Shown here: positions 12,831 through 26,326 of the stretch, in pieces
How the letters are laid out: each line of letters starts with the position of its first letter
Position numbering within the stretch: position 1 is the first letter of the stretch
Source of the DNA: Blastomyces gilchristii SLH14081
Taxonomy: Eukaryota; Ascomycota; Eurotiomycetes; Onygenales; Ajellomycetaceae
DNA length: 64,000 bases
Direction of reading: 5' to 3'
Assembly: GCF_000003855.2 (NCBI RefSeq)
Contig: NW_003101678.1
Coordinates: forward strand, 186,001 to 250,000
The notes under the pieces: model-generated
Database searches by the model: none
What the model was told of the DNA's origin: nothing
The model's input: only the letters and a program-made list of their open reading frames with translations
Position numbers and translations under genes: made by a program

Positions 12831-14239
12831 TGAGAAGTGAATCTCATAGACATATTACTGTGAACATTAAATGAAAATTGTTGAATAATCACTGCTATTA
12901 ACTACACTACTGACTGATTAGTTGCAAAAGCAGTTTCAGAGATGACAGAGAAGATAATGATGAAGTTTCTACATAATGAGATCTATATTAACTATGAAAT
13001 GCTACATGAGATTCTAACTGATAATGATGTGAACCTTGTGAAAGAAGTAGTGAGATATTTTATAAGTCAGTTATAAATAAGACATTGTAGAATAACATCA
13101 TATTATCTGTGAACAAACAGAAAGATAAAACACTTGAATGAAATCTTAAGCAACATACTGATGAAATATCTAGTGAGCAAGTCTACAAGACTATGAAATG
13201 AATATCTCAGAGAGATGTTATTAGTCACACAGATTTAGCAGTATACAGTCTTCAAGCATTCATCATTCTATCTGTTGTATGAATTGCATCCGCGCATCTC
13301 AGAGAATGCTTTGAAAAAGATGAGAAAGAGAACAGCAATTGTGAATACAACAGTCATAGACACAGCAGTTATAGATACAGAATCAAGATTAAAAGAGATC
13401 AGTCACACACATGTAAAAGCTAATGAGTTACTTCTGAACTGAGCAATTCAATCAAAAAGAATACAAGACTCACTGATTAAGAACTTGAGTCTCAAGATAA
13501 AAATGTGAGTTCTCATATATAATGAGAATTCTGAGAAGTTTCAATCTAGATGATTTAAGCTCTATAAAATACTCAAATCATATTCTCTGAGAATATATGC
13601 ATTGAAAGAATCAGAGGGACAGATCTTATATAACTTAATAAATAATTCATATCTTATAAAGATAAAGATGCAAGATCTGAGCAGATTATGATTATCTACA
13701 GTACTATTATCAGTGTTAAAAAAGAAGAGACTTATAATTAAAAAGTCTCATGAAGTAAGAGAAATCATAGATACTTATAAATCAGATAATCTCACTTATT
13801 CTGATCTTTTCATAATTATAAGAAAAGAATGAGAAGTAATAAAGAAATCAGATGAATATTACACTTCAATAAGTAATAAGACTGTAGCTGATTGTATGAT
13901 AATATAATGCAGACAGCAGACACAACACAGTAAAGAGCAGTCTCAAAGTGACAGACTTGCATGTGAATCAGGTCACAGAAGAAAAAGAAATTCAGAGTTG
14001 AATTCAACTGTTTACATCAGTTCAATTGCAGAGATAATAGAGAATGAAGCATCTGAAACATTTACAGATATGTGAGACTAAGTTATCTTAATCTCTGAGA
14101 ATGCTCAGAGATTGAGCAAGATTAGTTTTAATGAGCTGTTCACTATAGTGATCTGAGTGAGTGAAGAGAGACAGTATAATACATGAGACAGAATCACAGA
14201 AAGTGAAAACTGCTAAATCTAGTCACTGAACACTGTATT

Positions 14240-14973
14240 ATATAGAGATTGTATAAGAGTAGTGACTAGCAGACAAAGAAAAAGTGTAAGAAAAGAAAAG
14301 AGAATGACTTAAGAGATAATGAATTGATTATCAACTGTAAGAGTCAGCTGTAAAAAGACAAATGTTATTATATATATCTCATTTCTTTTCATACATCATA
14401 TATTTAATCTATTTCCAATATCACATCATCTGAAAAATATCAAAAATAAAGAAAATCTCAAAACTCAAGATCTGCAAGAAATTCAAAAGCTGCAAGCTGC
14501 TCTTGTAATAATATTGTATATATCTCTGATTCTTCTACTGCTCTGTGTACAACATTAATATCATTTATCACAAGATTAACTGAAATGTTAATATAGAAAT
14601 GTGTATATGTGCATGTAGAAAAATTGAAGAAGAGTGCAGAACCTGCAGAATCAGAAGTCAGAGCAGAGAGAATGAAGATGAAAGAAATGAAAGAAGAAGA
14701 AGATGCAGAACTGAATGAATAACAGTGAGAGCTATCTGAGATTAAACACTTACAATTCAGTATGTGCACAACCTTTCCTGCAGAGAAGAAAGAGAAAATA
14801 ACAGAAGAAGCTTGAAGATAAAAGAAGATAGTCTCAGCAGTGTTATCATCTTTGAAAATTGAAATAATCTCTAATATCAGAGCAACTAAGAATCATTAGT
14901 ATATAAAAATACAGAAAACAGAAGTAATAATTACTGAACAAATATCTACTGATCTTAGAATTGTACACATAAT
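14240..14973 (+). other. TE-B extra region after integrase, first part
   Basis: After the integrase tail TE-B continues for over 700 bp before the hAT insertion. A plus-strand frame from about 14,600 to 14,973 is Lys/Glu/Ala-rich and coiled-coil-like, with very few stops (Trp/Gln type). The opposite strand is also open for 103 codons (14458-14769), a Ser-rich translation that may only be the complement. I cannot assign a function. An accessory third frame of the retroelement is one explanation. Confidence 0.4.
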
Positions 14974-15299
14974 TAGACTGACCGGCGGGACCATGAATTT
15001 CACATTTGATCCCATTTGGTCTAGTCTCATACATTTCTTGGTGTGAGTCTCACCAGGACCAAGTATTAAAAAAATCTGAAAATGAATCATTTCTGAGAGA
15101 AATGGTGTGAAAAATGACCAGATTTAGTACAAGAACAGTGAAATAAGAGTAATTTCTCAGAATAAACTATGAAAGATAATTATTCTTTCAAAATCAGAAT
15201 GAGACTGAGACTGAAGATCAAATTCAGTCTCATTCAGTTCATTCAGTGATTGCTTATATAATCAGAATTTAGTAATAATTATTGATAATGCTCATGAAA

Positions 15300-17400
15300 C
15301 AACTAAATACATTCTTGTATAAGTTTATTCTTTACTTTCTCATGAAAACTACACTTCTCTGATATACTGTGATTAGAGATATTAAACTATCTGATAATTT
15401 TATATTTTATAATTATGAGTTTCTTGATTATTTCTTCTTGTAATTGTTCTCAGTAATAGTGATAAATATCTCAGCTTGAGTTAAACTTTCACTTCATTTT
15501 TATCTCTGTTAATGAGATTATCAGAATATCACACATCATCAGTGTAATAGTTAAATATATACTCTTAACAATTTTTCATAACTCTAGAATTGATTTGATG
15601 TGTAAATTTATCAGATTATCTTGAAGATAGCAGTTAAATTCAGTTTTATAAGTATATAGTTTTACCTGATTTTCAGTTGTAATCAATATATGTAAGTTCT
15701 GTTTCAAAGTTAGTATTATAGTTCTATATAATATGAAGTATTATCAAAGATTATTACTTACTAGAGAATTATATTTCACTGTCTTCATATCTTTAACATC
15801 TACTCATTCAAATCTCTGATAGTTAATATTATAGTAGTCTCAGACTAATTTAATATACAAGTCTCATTTCTTCTCTATTCAATCTTGAGAAGTGTAGATA
15901 TTAACTTAATAAAAGAAATCTAGTAGAGCTGCTATAGTATAGTACTCTGTAAAAGATTGTTCAGTTTTACTGTAATAATATATCAGTTTATTTCTTACAG
16001 CAATTATAACCTGTATTATAACATTATCTCAGACTGAATTTCTTTTTAAGTAATTCAACTGCTTCTCAAGATAAGTAAATAAACTATTATACACTTATCA
16101 GACTGACTGCAGTATTGATGTATAAGTGATTAAGACTGTCTTCATTATCTTATAAAACTGAAACAGTAAATCAATCATATATTTCAACTGAGTTCACTTT
16201 ATATCAGAAAGTTTCAATGTCTGAATCTTTTTCTAATCAGAGTATTACACTCAATGATTAATTATCTGATACAATTGAAGAGTCTGAACAGTTATTTTAT
16301 ATAGTGAACTTCATTATATTCTAACATTCTATATCATATTCAGTGATGTGACTGATTTATTTATTTATTGAATATTATGAAATTATTATTATTATTTAGA
16401 GAAGATATAAATCATATTAACAATGTTTTAAATCTGTGATATTTAAATTATTAGTCAATCTATTCAAAATTAACAGTAGTGTTATGAAAAAGTGTTATTA
16501 AAAAACATTATCTTTTGTAAAGTGAATACAAAAGTTACTTGAGTAATTACTTTCATCTCATTCTCATCTCAAGAATCAGTTATCTTATTATTCATCATCT
16601 CAATATTAAGATTCTTTATCAGTGTTTACATTATAAGTTAAATCACATGAGTAATGCAGAGAATATAACCTTGTTTATTATTTCAGAAATACAAAGTTAA
16701 TTTTTACTCTAAGCTCTTTATCATAGTATAGTTATTCACAGTATTATCAGTTGTAATTGTAAGAAGACTGAAATTAATATCTCAATAGTTGTTTTTAATC
16801 ACTGTTATTAATATCTCTGTTATATAATTCTCAGTATGACTACTGATCAATGATTCAAATTCAATTAATATCTCTTAATAAGTTCAGTTCTTATCAATGT
16901 AATAATATATAACTTCTACAAATATAAGATTATTTATACTAGTTTATGTATTCACTGTGAGAGACACTCTTTGATAATTCTTCAACTCTGATTCTAGATA
17001 TTATATATTAACTTTATAGTATATCTTGAGATTGAACTGAAGACATAATTAATATAGAATATGAAGATTTGAATTAAGCATTTGAAGAAGTGTTTGAAAT
17101 TCAGAGTTTTCAATTGATTAAAGAGAAAGATTCAGAAATATACATATATAAAGTAATTATTTATAGAAGTTATCAGATAAGAGTTATGAAATCAGAGTAC
17201 TAATATATAATTATTTTCACATGATTTTCTTCAAATTAGAAAGTTAGTGTTATTAAAAATTATTATCTGATAGAGTAACTTATCAGCTCAGTAGTAATTT
17301 TCTGATTATTTTTCCTTTATTATCTGTATTCTGATGACTTCAAATGTTAAGAAATTTCATCAGAGTTATAATCAGTTTATAATGAATATTTCTGAATAAA
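15300..17400 (-). pseudogene. hAT transposase remnant with dimerisation domain
   Basis: On the minus strand, around 15,990-15,860, the residues include YYSKTEQSFTEYYTIAALLD, the conserved stretch before the hAT dimerisation domain. Around 15,600-15,440 comes the domain itself: a Trp-Lys near YPTIT, followed by a segment matching the A-x-D-I-L ... V-E-x-x-F-N-S-S-x-D signature of fungal hAT transposases once transitions are allowed for. Stops are mostly TGA/TAA. I could not delimit the N-terminus or find a BED zinc finger. Confidence 0.75.
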
Positions 17401-18119
17401 GTTACAGTGATTATAGTAGAGAGATGACTCTTCAGTAATCTACAATATAATCTATTAATAATTATTTTATAGTTCATCTTGATATTTATATTGAGTTTTT
17501 CATAAATTTAATGACCTGGAATCAGATGTGAAGAATAAAGTGATTATTTATTATAATTGAAAGAGAGTATTCTGTGTTGAATTGTAAATAATATAGACTT
17601 TATAATTCACAGTAATTTCTTGAAGAGTTTATGAATCTTCAATAGAAGTAAAAAAAGTGAAAGAAGTGAATTTGAAAGATATAATAAAGATTTAAGAAAG
17701 ATAATAATTTATTTTTAATAAAGATAATAACTAATTACTGATGTGTATAAGAAGAATTATTATAAGAGAAAATAATGTTCTTTCTTAACTTAGTTATAAT
17801 TTTAGTACTAACTCAGATTGAATATTATCAATGTATAAAAGTAAATAAATAATCTTGATTAATCTCTGTCATATTTCTTGAAATATATTAATATTGTGAA
17901 AGAGAGTATTATTAAATTATATTATCAGATAATATTATTAAAAATATATTAATATTATAAATATTAATATTGAAAAAATGTTGATAGTTATACATTATAG
18001 TGATTTGTGAATCATGATAGTTAAATATATATATATATATTATTCCTGACATTGATTATAACTTGTACAATAATTTTTGAAAACTTAAAATTAATTTTAA
18101 TTATTAATAATTATCAACT

Positions 18120-18620
18120 TATAATTAACTAATATAAAAAGAAAAAAACTTTTTCTACTTATTATCTTTCTTCTCTTTCTCATTCTTCTTATTATTCTTT
18201 ATAATTCACTTCTTATTTTTATTCTTCTTCTTCTTCTTCTCATCTGAGATAATAATCATTTTAAAATCTCTCTTCACTATCTTCTCAGAGAATGATTTTC
18301 ACTGCTTTCTCTCAGCCAGGTCAATCTGTGTCTTAAAATCTCACATTTTCTGATCTACTGTCTTGAGTTCCATCTCAGCAGTAAGTAAATTGATATGCTC
18401 AGAGAGCAGAGCTGTCTTCTTAATATTCTGAATCATGAAGTGCATTTGAGATCTGAATAAGATCTTAATTCTCTTCTTCTCTATCAGCTTCTGCTAATCA
18501 ATTAGAGAATAGAAGTATTATTAAAAATCATTATCTCTTAATAAATAAAAAACTTATCAGTTTTAACTTTTTTATCTTCTACTTTAATATTCTCTCAATC
18601 TTCTTCTGTTATTACTTATT
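18120..18620 (-). other. Minus-strand coiled-coil-like coding remnant inside the hAT
   Basis: The minus-strand frame reads QMHFMIQNIKKTALLSEHIN and continues through a Leu/Glu/Lys heptad-like region into a Lys-rich tail. This resembles the C-terminal helical tails of fungal pogo-type (DDE) transposases more than any part of a hAT enzyme. It could mark a separate element nested within the hAT or an extra hAT exon. I did not find flanking repeats that decide this. Confidence 0.35.
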
Positions 18621-19033
18621 TATAGTAATACTCTTCTTCTCTCTCTCTCTCTTCATCTTAGTCTCAAATCATTCTCAGAACTTCTTCTGATCTTACTACT
18701 ACTATATAAGACTCTTCACTATCTTCTTTTTCAATCTCTTATAAGTGATGTTATCTGTATTATTTCTATACTTAGTTCAGTCTAAATCTATCAGAAGTAT
18801 TACTTAAAATTATTATTATTCTACTCTCTTACAGAGTCTCTTCAAGGTATTATAACATGTCTTATAATCTGTCTCTTCTTGCTTAAACATCTTCTTCTTC
18901 TCTCTCTTCAATCTGTGACAGTGCTCACACACCTTGATAGTCTGCAGAATTGCAGAATATTTGAAGAGAAATAACATGATTAATTTCAGTAAGTGTTGAA
19001 GAGAGATGAAGACAGAAGAGACAGTCAGAAATA

Positions 19034-19036
<3 letters not shown>

Positions 19037-19079
<43 letters not shown>

Positions 19080-19110
19080 GATAATGATAATAATGATAAT
19101 AATAGTGATG

Positions 19111-19147
<37 letters not shown>

Positions 19148-19160
19148 GAATAATAATGAA
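19037..19160. repeat. AAT/GAT trinucleotide microsatellite
   Basis: A run of AATAATAAT units with scattered GATGAT interruptions, about 120 bp long, within the hAT element. The minus-strand reading of long Tyr/His runs is a by-product of the repeat and not a protein. Confidence 0.9.
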
Positions 19161-20262
19161 AGAGAAAGTGCATTGAAATATATTACTGACTTATCAAATA
19201 TAGAGAGACTTAAAGAAAATATTAACAGCTTTCAGAGATGTACAGAAACAGTTACAGTGTTATATAGCAATATCATCTTCATTTAATACATGCACTATTA
19301 ATATTCTTTGTATACAGTTATTATATAATCTATATCAGAGATACATGCAGAAAACAGATCTTTGTTACTAGAATAAATGATTACAGCAATTCTCTGTTTT
19401 CATATTATAAAGATAAGTTATTCTTATTTCTTTCTTCTCTCTTTTCTCTTCTTCTTCAACTCATCACTAAGTTCAAGCTGATATGAAAACTATTAAAACA
19501 CTCTTAGAAATCCTCAAATTAAAGAGTATAGACTAATCAAATTTTAAATACAGAAGAATCAAATTATATTTAATAATAGTAATTATTCATTCTCTCTTAA
19601 TAAAACAACAGTTGTGTCTTTCTTTTCCTCTCTCTTAAATGAAATATGACCTGTGAAAAGTGAGTACTATATCAGATTATAATGATCAACACAGTCTCAG
19701 CATGCAGAGCTGTATATATACAGTGTATACTGAACTGAAAGATTGTGTAAGTTGCAAATCAGTGACAGTATCTCAGAGAGAGCTGTGCAGTGTGAGAAAG
19801 CTGCAACTCTCAGTCATATATACAGAGAGTGAATCACTGCAGTAAGTGTATATACATTGTATAAAAGTAACACTTTTTAATAACACTCAGTCTCTGATAT
19901 CATGAAAATAGCATCTCTCTGTGAGATTCATTTTTATTAGAAGTTAAGAAATCTTATATTTCTTAAGATTATCTTCACACATATTATCTGTGAAATCAGT
20001 GAGAAAAATCATTGATTTCAGCATTCTATTCTTGATATCATTCAAGTGACAGCAGAGTACACTCTGATCACACTTTTTAAGTGTATATTTTCTAATTATT
20101 CACATTTATACAGATATATACTAATTATTTATTAGATAATATTAAGATAATAACTTATTACAGTCATGTTATTCTCACTGTGAGAGATACACAGTTAGTA
20201 ATGAATATTATAAAGACTCTGAAAAGTGAGTATTTTAAGAGTACTGTAGTTCTGCAATCTTG

Positions 20263-20402
20263 ATTTTTTTTATTTTTATTTTTTATTTTTTTTCTTTTTC
20301 TTTTCTTTTTTTTTTCTTTTTCTTTTTCTTTCATTGTGATTTTTTCTTGTTTTTATTTTATTTTTTGTTTTTTATTTTTTTTTATATTTTATATTTTTTT
20401 CA
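20263..20402. repeat. T-rich pyrimidine tract
   Basis: About 140 bp of almost pure T with scattered C, A or G on the plus strand, about 370 bp inside the right end of the hAT. It could be a decayed poly(A) tail of a minus-strand insertion or simple-sequence expansion; no duplication was found to separate the two. Confidence 0.7.
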
Positions 20403-20899
20403 TAATTAAAATTATATGAATTATAATCTGTGTTTAGAAAAGTAATAATATTTAGTAACACTCTCTATTGAATTTTCAACAAATAAGCACTATGTTATAA
20501 TATTATATAAGTAAGAAATGATTTCATAATCTCATTTAATGTCATTCTCAATAATGAGATCAGAATGAAAATGTAACTAAGAATTTAAACATATTCTTTA
20601 TTTAAGACTAGATTTTTATTTGAAAAGTGAATCTGAGATCTTTAATATTTGAAATAATGTGATTTGAAATCAATGTAATGAATATAAATCATGATCAGAA
20701 GTAAAGCTTTTAGATAATATAATAACTGTAAAGTTTGATTCTGATCTCAGACACGGTCACATGATCGGTCTACATATAATTACAACATGCATAAGACTTC
20801 TCAGAAAGAGAGAGAGAAATGCAGAGAAATGCAGAGAGAAGAATACAATATATAAATAGCTTATTCTTATAATAACATTTCAGACAAGATATATAAGTC

Positions 20900-21206
20900 T
20901 GTAAGGGCCTACGCTGAATAGATCGGTATAATATTGATAGGTCTTATATAACAAAGAGAAAAATGTTAGAGAAGGAAAGAAAGAGAAAGTGTAGAAGTCA
21001 GTGATCAGAGTGAATATTTATACATGTATGTAGTGATGTATGCAGTGAAGCTTCAGAGCGGAAGAATCTATACATGTTTGTGACAGACAAGAATCAGTAA
21101 TTGAGAATGACTGAGAATTGAAGTGTATGTGTTTAAGAGTGAAGCAGAAGAATCTATGAAGTGAAGTGAAATAGTCTATATAATTGATCAGGTGCAGCCT
21201 GCTACA
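20900..21206 (-). repeat. D1 3' LTR (307 bp)
   Basis: In element orientation it starts TGTAGCAGG and ends CTTACA. It pairs with 26327-26634. Apart from a short CpG-containing stretch near 20,905-20,930 it is strongly transition-mutated. Confidence 0.88.
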
Positions 21207-24200
21207 TTAATCTCTCTCTTTCAGAAGCAGTTCTCATTGATCAAGGACTGCTGTTTCAAATAATGCAGAACTCAGAGTTCAGGTCAGTTGATTATAGCTG
21301 ACTCATTTCACAAGATATTGCTGGCTGTGACTGCAGGGTCTCTTATCAACAATATTCTCAATCTCTCACTCAAGCTCATTATCTTCTTCTATGATGCCTG
21401 GTGACTGTCAGTCAGAAGTCAGTTGAGAAGAAAATGAATTGATGACAGCACAGCAGAGCAAGCTTGTATGAAATACATCATGAATCTCTGATGATGTATC
21501 AAGATAGTAGTTGTAACTATCTAGAACTTCTATCACTTTATACCTGGTATGACAGTAATCTAGTGTATAAGATGAATATGTGGTTCATATATTCTTAAGA
21601 TTCAATCATATCAGATCTTCTATCTTATATTGTTCAGTGAGATCTTGATAAACATTGATTTAATTCTCTTAATCTTGTTTTACAGTTGTCATAAAGACCT
21701 CTGCTCAATTGCAGACATCTCAGAGCTTTGTTACTATATTATCAGTGATCTGAATTGAACTGCAGAGGTCTGATGTGAACTGTGTGATCTCTAGAAGATT
21801 CAACACCTTTATGTGATAACTGTGTATAAGAAAGAACAGGCTTACACCTGTTGAAACAGCATCTCATTCATTGATAGTGACCTCTGTGTATAGAAGCAGA
21901 TCATGTCAATCATCTTATAAGTGATTACAGAACTTATAGAGATAGTTCTTTACAGTCTGAATTGTTCATTCTGATACATCATTGATCTCAGAGTGATAGA
22001 CAGTTGACAGACAGCATATAATCTTGAGAACTTGACAGATTCTAGTTCAGAGAGTGCTTATGAATTGATGACTCTGATCTGATACTATTGATCTCAGTAA
22101 CTTATACATTCAATAAAATGAACTCTATAAGAAGGCTTCAATGACTTGTTCAGTATTCATCTTATTACAAGATTTCAATATTACATCTTTACTTAGTCAG
22201 TCAATGATGATCAGAATGTTTCTATAACTCTTACTCTCAGATAGATTAATAGTGAAGTTAATCACTACATCTCATCAGATTCTATCAGAAATATTGAGTG
22301 ATTTCAGTAGATCTTTTCTACAGTTCTTTTATAAGATAATGAAAGAACAGTAATTACAGTTTCAGACAAAGCATCTGATACTATTTGATATCTCAGATCA
22401 ATAGAACTCTCAGAAGATTATTCTATACAGTTATTCACAGTCTGAATGATCAGTTATATATAAATCATGTATCTCTTACATTATCTGAGTGTGTAAGAAT
22501 TCAGAGTGAGAGACTCAGTGTCATTCATAAAATCATAGAGTGTTATTATCATTGATTGAACATTCTGAGATGTCAGTTCTTACATGTAATTTCAGGGAAA
22601 ATCAGAATCCTTCTTATTATACTGCTTCAGTGAGTGCTTAAAGAAGTTTATTGATTTAAGCTGCTGTATGTCATAGCTTATCTAATGTAGATTCAGAAGA
22701 AGTTAAGATATCAGTAACAGTTCTAATCAGAGAAGTATGTATAGTGTTGTAAGCTGTTTCATCTTGATTAACTAGTATCTTCAGATTCAAGAGCTGATAC
22801 TCTCAGTTCATTCAGTGAGTATCTGTTATATTAGATGATATATCTTACTCTTGTCATGAGAGGACATCTGTCATTGAGTTCTAGCTGCCAGAACAGTAGT
22901 GTATTATAAAATGAAAGTGACTTAAGAACTCAGATCATTGTATCTGTTATTCAGTGAGTTTACAGATAGTTGTAAAGTATTTGAGATTCTTATAATCTAT
23001 AACTATCTTAAATTCAGAGATACTTCAGAGTTCAGAGTCTCATTCTTCTAAACAGTGTATAATTGTGAGAAGTTTCTTATTATAGATCTCATAATTGCAT
23101 TCAGTGAGACTCAGTTTCTTAGACATGAAAGCATATGATTGTAGAACATCTTTATCATTGTATTATAATATCACTTCTTCTGTCATATAATCAGAGAAAT
23201 CAGCTTCAATAACTGTTTTATAATCAGAATTAAATATTATCAGTAGAGAGATATTAATGAATATCTTCTTCATCTGTATAAATGCAGCTTTGATGTCTGC
23301 TGATCATTGAAATACTGAGTCTTTCTTAGTGAGTTCTGTAAGTGATCTTGTGATATCTGAGAAGTTTTATATAAATCACTGATAGAAGTTAGCAAATCTG
23401 ATAAAGCTTTATACATCTTTTACAGTATATAAGACTTCTTATTCAAGAATAGCAGAGACTTTCTCAGGATTCATTCAGATCTCCTTGCCAGCTTCTATGA
23501 TGAAATCTAAGTATTTAGTACTCTTGACTTTGAAATCATACTTATTAATATCAATTAATAGTTCTGCTTCTTATAGTTATTATAATACTCTTTACACATA
23601 CTCTTGATATTTCTTTCTGAATTCATCAGTGAAGATGAGAATGTTATCTAGATAAGCAGATATAAATTCATTAAGAAAGTCTTAAAGTACTCAGTTAATA
23701 TACTTCTGAAATGTACTGAGAGCATTGATTAGTTCAAAGAGTGTGACTACTCATTCAAAGAGATTATATTATGTTCAGAATGCTGTAAGTTACTCATCTT
23801 CTTTAATGATACAGATCTTATGAAATGTGATAATAACATCTAACTTTGTAAATCATTGAGCTTATTCAATGTGAGCTAGAGTTTCATTGATAAGAGATAA
23901 AGAATAATGATCTTTCTTTATTAATCTATTCAATTCTTGATAATTCACACAGAACTGAAGTTCTTTATCTGATTTCTTTGCAAAGAGAATAGAGGCTGCA
24001 GTGAAAGAGTTGTTAATATATATGAATTCTTTATTCAATAGATCATTGAGTATCTTTCAAAGAAGAAGAAGTTCATCTTAGAACATGTTATAAAGAGAGT
24101 CTCATGATGATTCAGAGTTCTTATCATTCTTTTTCTCTAACTTGATACTGTGATTCACTTCAGAACCTTGTAAGAGAGATATATTCATAATATTATCTTA

Positions 24201-25192
24201 TTGAAAGATATCTAGATATTCATGATATTATTGAGAGAGTTTTATATAAGAATCTGTTATTATAATATAGAATAACTTTTCTAGAGCTTTTTTGATATTG
24301 ATCAGACTGATAAAATAGATTAATACATGTTTCTGCTGTCAGTGAACTTATTAATGACTCTATCAGTGATTTTGATAATGACTTCTTTTTCAGAGTATTT
24401 TATAAGTGTTGACAGAGATCTGTGTAAGGTTTATAATCTTATGAATATTATCTTTGTGAATTCTATTATCATTAGAGAATATCAAGCTTCTGTTTTAAGC
24501 ATTCAGTAAGATGCCTTGTTCAGATAGTCAGACAAGTTCTAATATAAAATTATAATTGAGATTATCAACTTTATATGTATAGACATCTTCATATTAATAT
24601 TCTCTCACATCTATATTTAGTTTCATTATGTAACAGATATAAACATCTTTTAAATCATTAAATTCTGTAAGAAGTCAGAGTTTTGATAAAGAGATATACT
24701 GAAGGTTATAATGTCTTACAACTGAAGATTTTATCATTGTATAGTGACATAGACTGCTATCTATCATGACTTTCATATTATACATGTTATCAATCACAGT
24801 AGATACAAGAATTGTATTTATTATTATTTTCTCTTTAAATTGTTATTATCTGATCTCTTCAAGCTTCTGTTTATAAATTTGAATAGAAGCTAATCTTTTC
24901 TCTGTTTCACTGAGACATTCTCATAGTTATCTTCTGAATCTTTCTCTAATGTAACATGATTGATGCAGACAGACACTGATTCATTCTTTGAACAAGAAGT
25001 CACTGATCTTTCTCTTGAGTATGAAGATACATAGGTTGATCAGCAGTTGAAAGCAATGTGTTCTGATTAATTACAGTTGATGCACACTTCATATTGATAT
25101 TAATCAGTGACTTCTTCAGAAGTGATCTCAGAGACTCAGAAGCCTGTTCAGACAGCAGAGACTCTTACTTATATATAGATATTTAAGTCTAC

Positions 25193-25408
25193 TCAGTTCA
25201 TAGTATCTGTATCATTATTGTTATTCTTCAGCACAGGTGTGTGAGTGACTGAAATGTAACATCTTCTGTCACTGTTCTGTATACTCTTGAGCTTGATAAG
25301 ACAGTTGTTCAATGTCTGAAGCTGTGTACAGAAGTCTTCATAAGTCTGGTCTTTGTCTACACTTATAAGAGTCTGTAAGAGTTTGAAAGTCAATGTCTTC
25401 TTAAGCAT
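25193..25408 (-). pseudogene. D1 gag fragment (71 open codons)
   Basis: The residues beginning MLKKTLTFKLLQTLISVD recur, with transition differences, in D3 near 35,370 and D2 near 40,500, so this is a conserved stretch of the D-family gag shortly before the zinc knuckle. It is a fragment and not an independent gene. Confidence 0.75.
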
Positions 25409-26326
25409 GCTAATCTTTATTTGATTCTCTCAAGATTAATCATCTACTTCTAGAATCTTGATATTGAAGTCAGAGATAAATATTATAAGAGAAGTGTTTC
25501 TCTGTCAGATACTCTGTAATCAATCTAATACTTTCTATTACATAGCAGTGTCTCAGAACAGAATATCAAGATATTTCATAATATTATCAGACATTTACAA
25601 TACTGATTCATCTGCTTTCATTCATGAGTGAAATTTCTGTTTCACATGATTCTTCAATTGTTTCATGATATATTAATCTTGATTAATTAATGAACTGATG
25701 ATATCTTCATCTACACTCAGTTTCACAAGTATTTCCATTCTTCATGATGAGTAGAGAGTGAGATTGAAAGTATTGAAATATATAAGAGTATCTAAGCATT
25801 GTTTCAGTGCTTTTATATTTGATTCTGTAGATATTGAAATTGCATGAGTTAATTATTAAATCTCTTTGTATTGAAGTTGTTAAGTTATATGCATATCAGC
25901 TATTTATTGCTGTTATAATTTCAACATTGCTTGAAGTCACTGTAATATCACTTCTATGTTCATGTTCAAGAGTTCTCTCATATTATTATTAGACATGATT
26001 ATATCATTTTACTGAATGTATGATATCTATGAAATCTGAAAAAGTGTAATTATATTCTCATATATCTGAGTATCAGAACTCTTAAATCTTTTACTGATAT
26101 TCTCTTATAAGATCTTACTCTCTTCATAAGATCTTGTTGCAGAGTCAGAGTGACTGATGAGTAAGCTTCTATCTGAGAACTCAGTGTCTGCTTAACTGTT
26201 TGACTGTTTCTCTATTTCTTACACATTGTTACACATTCAGATATCTCTCAATGAATAATTGTTTCTAATGAGAAGATGATATGTGAATAATCATTTCTAA
26301 TAAGAAGATGATGAACATTTTTCTAG

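Larger units (their letters stand above)
8800..13800 (+). pseudogene. TE-B gag-pol remnant
   Basis: Gag ends in a CCHC zinc knuckle at 10153-10194 that reads C-x2-C-x4-H-x4-Y, the last Cys lost by a G-to-A change. The protease active site near 10477 reads ADTEAS, with Glu where the usual DTGAS has Gly. RT covers about 11,100-11,760 and includes an 86-residue open stretch (11472-11732) whose catalytic box is YLNN. RNase H follows at about 11,930-12,380. A 131-codon open stretch (12435-12830) holds the end of RNase H and the integrase HH-CC zinc domain (H-x5-H near 12,605, CLNYQVM near 12,740). The integrase core reaches about 13,250 and a GPY/F-like tail about 13,650. Nearly all stops are TGA at expected Trp positions. 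Confidence 0.82.
14974..20772 (-). mobile_element. hAT DNA transposon, 5.8 kb, inserted in TE-B
   Basis: The terminal inverted ends are TAGACTGACC and TAGACCGATC, imperfect by transitions. The flanking 8-bp duplication is CACATAAT (14966-14973) and CATATAAT (20773-20780), differing by one C/T. The minus strand encodes a hAT-type transposase (about 17,400-15,300). The half nearest the right end is less clear: it includes a coiled-coil-like segment at 18,620-18,120, a trinucleotide repeat at 19,037-19,160 and a T-rich tract at 20,263-20,402. The large size and the unexplained coiled coil leave room for another element nested inside. Transitions have created many stops. Confidence 0.87.

Noticed and set aside
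18925..19173. 82-codon minus-strand frame rich in Tyr and His
   Set aside because: It is the complement of an AAT/GAT microsatellite inside the hAT element and has no protein-like character outside the repeat.
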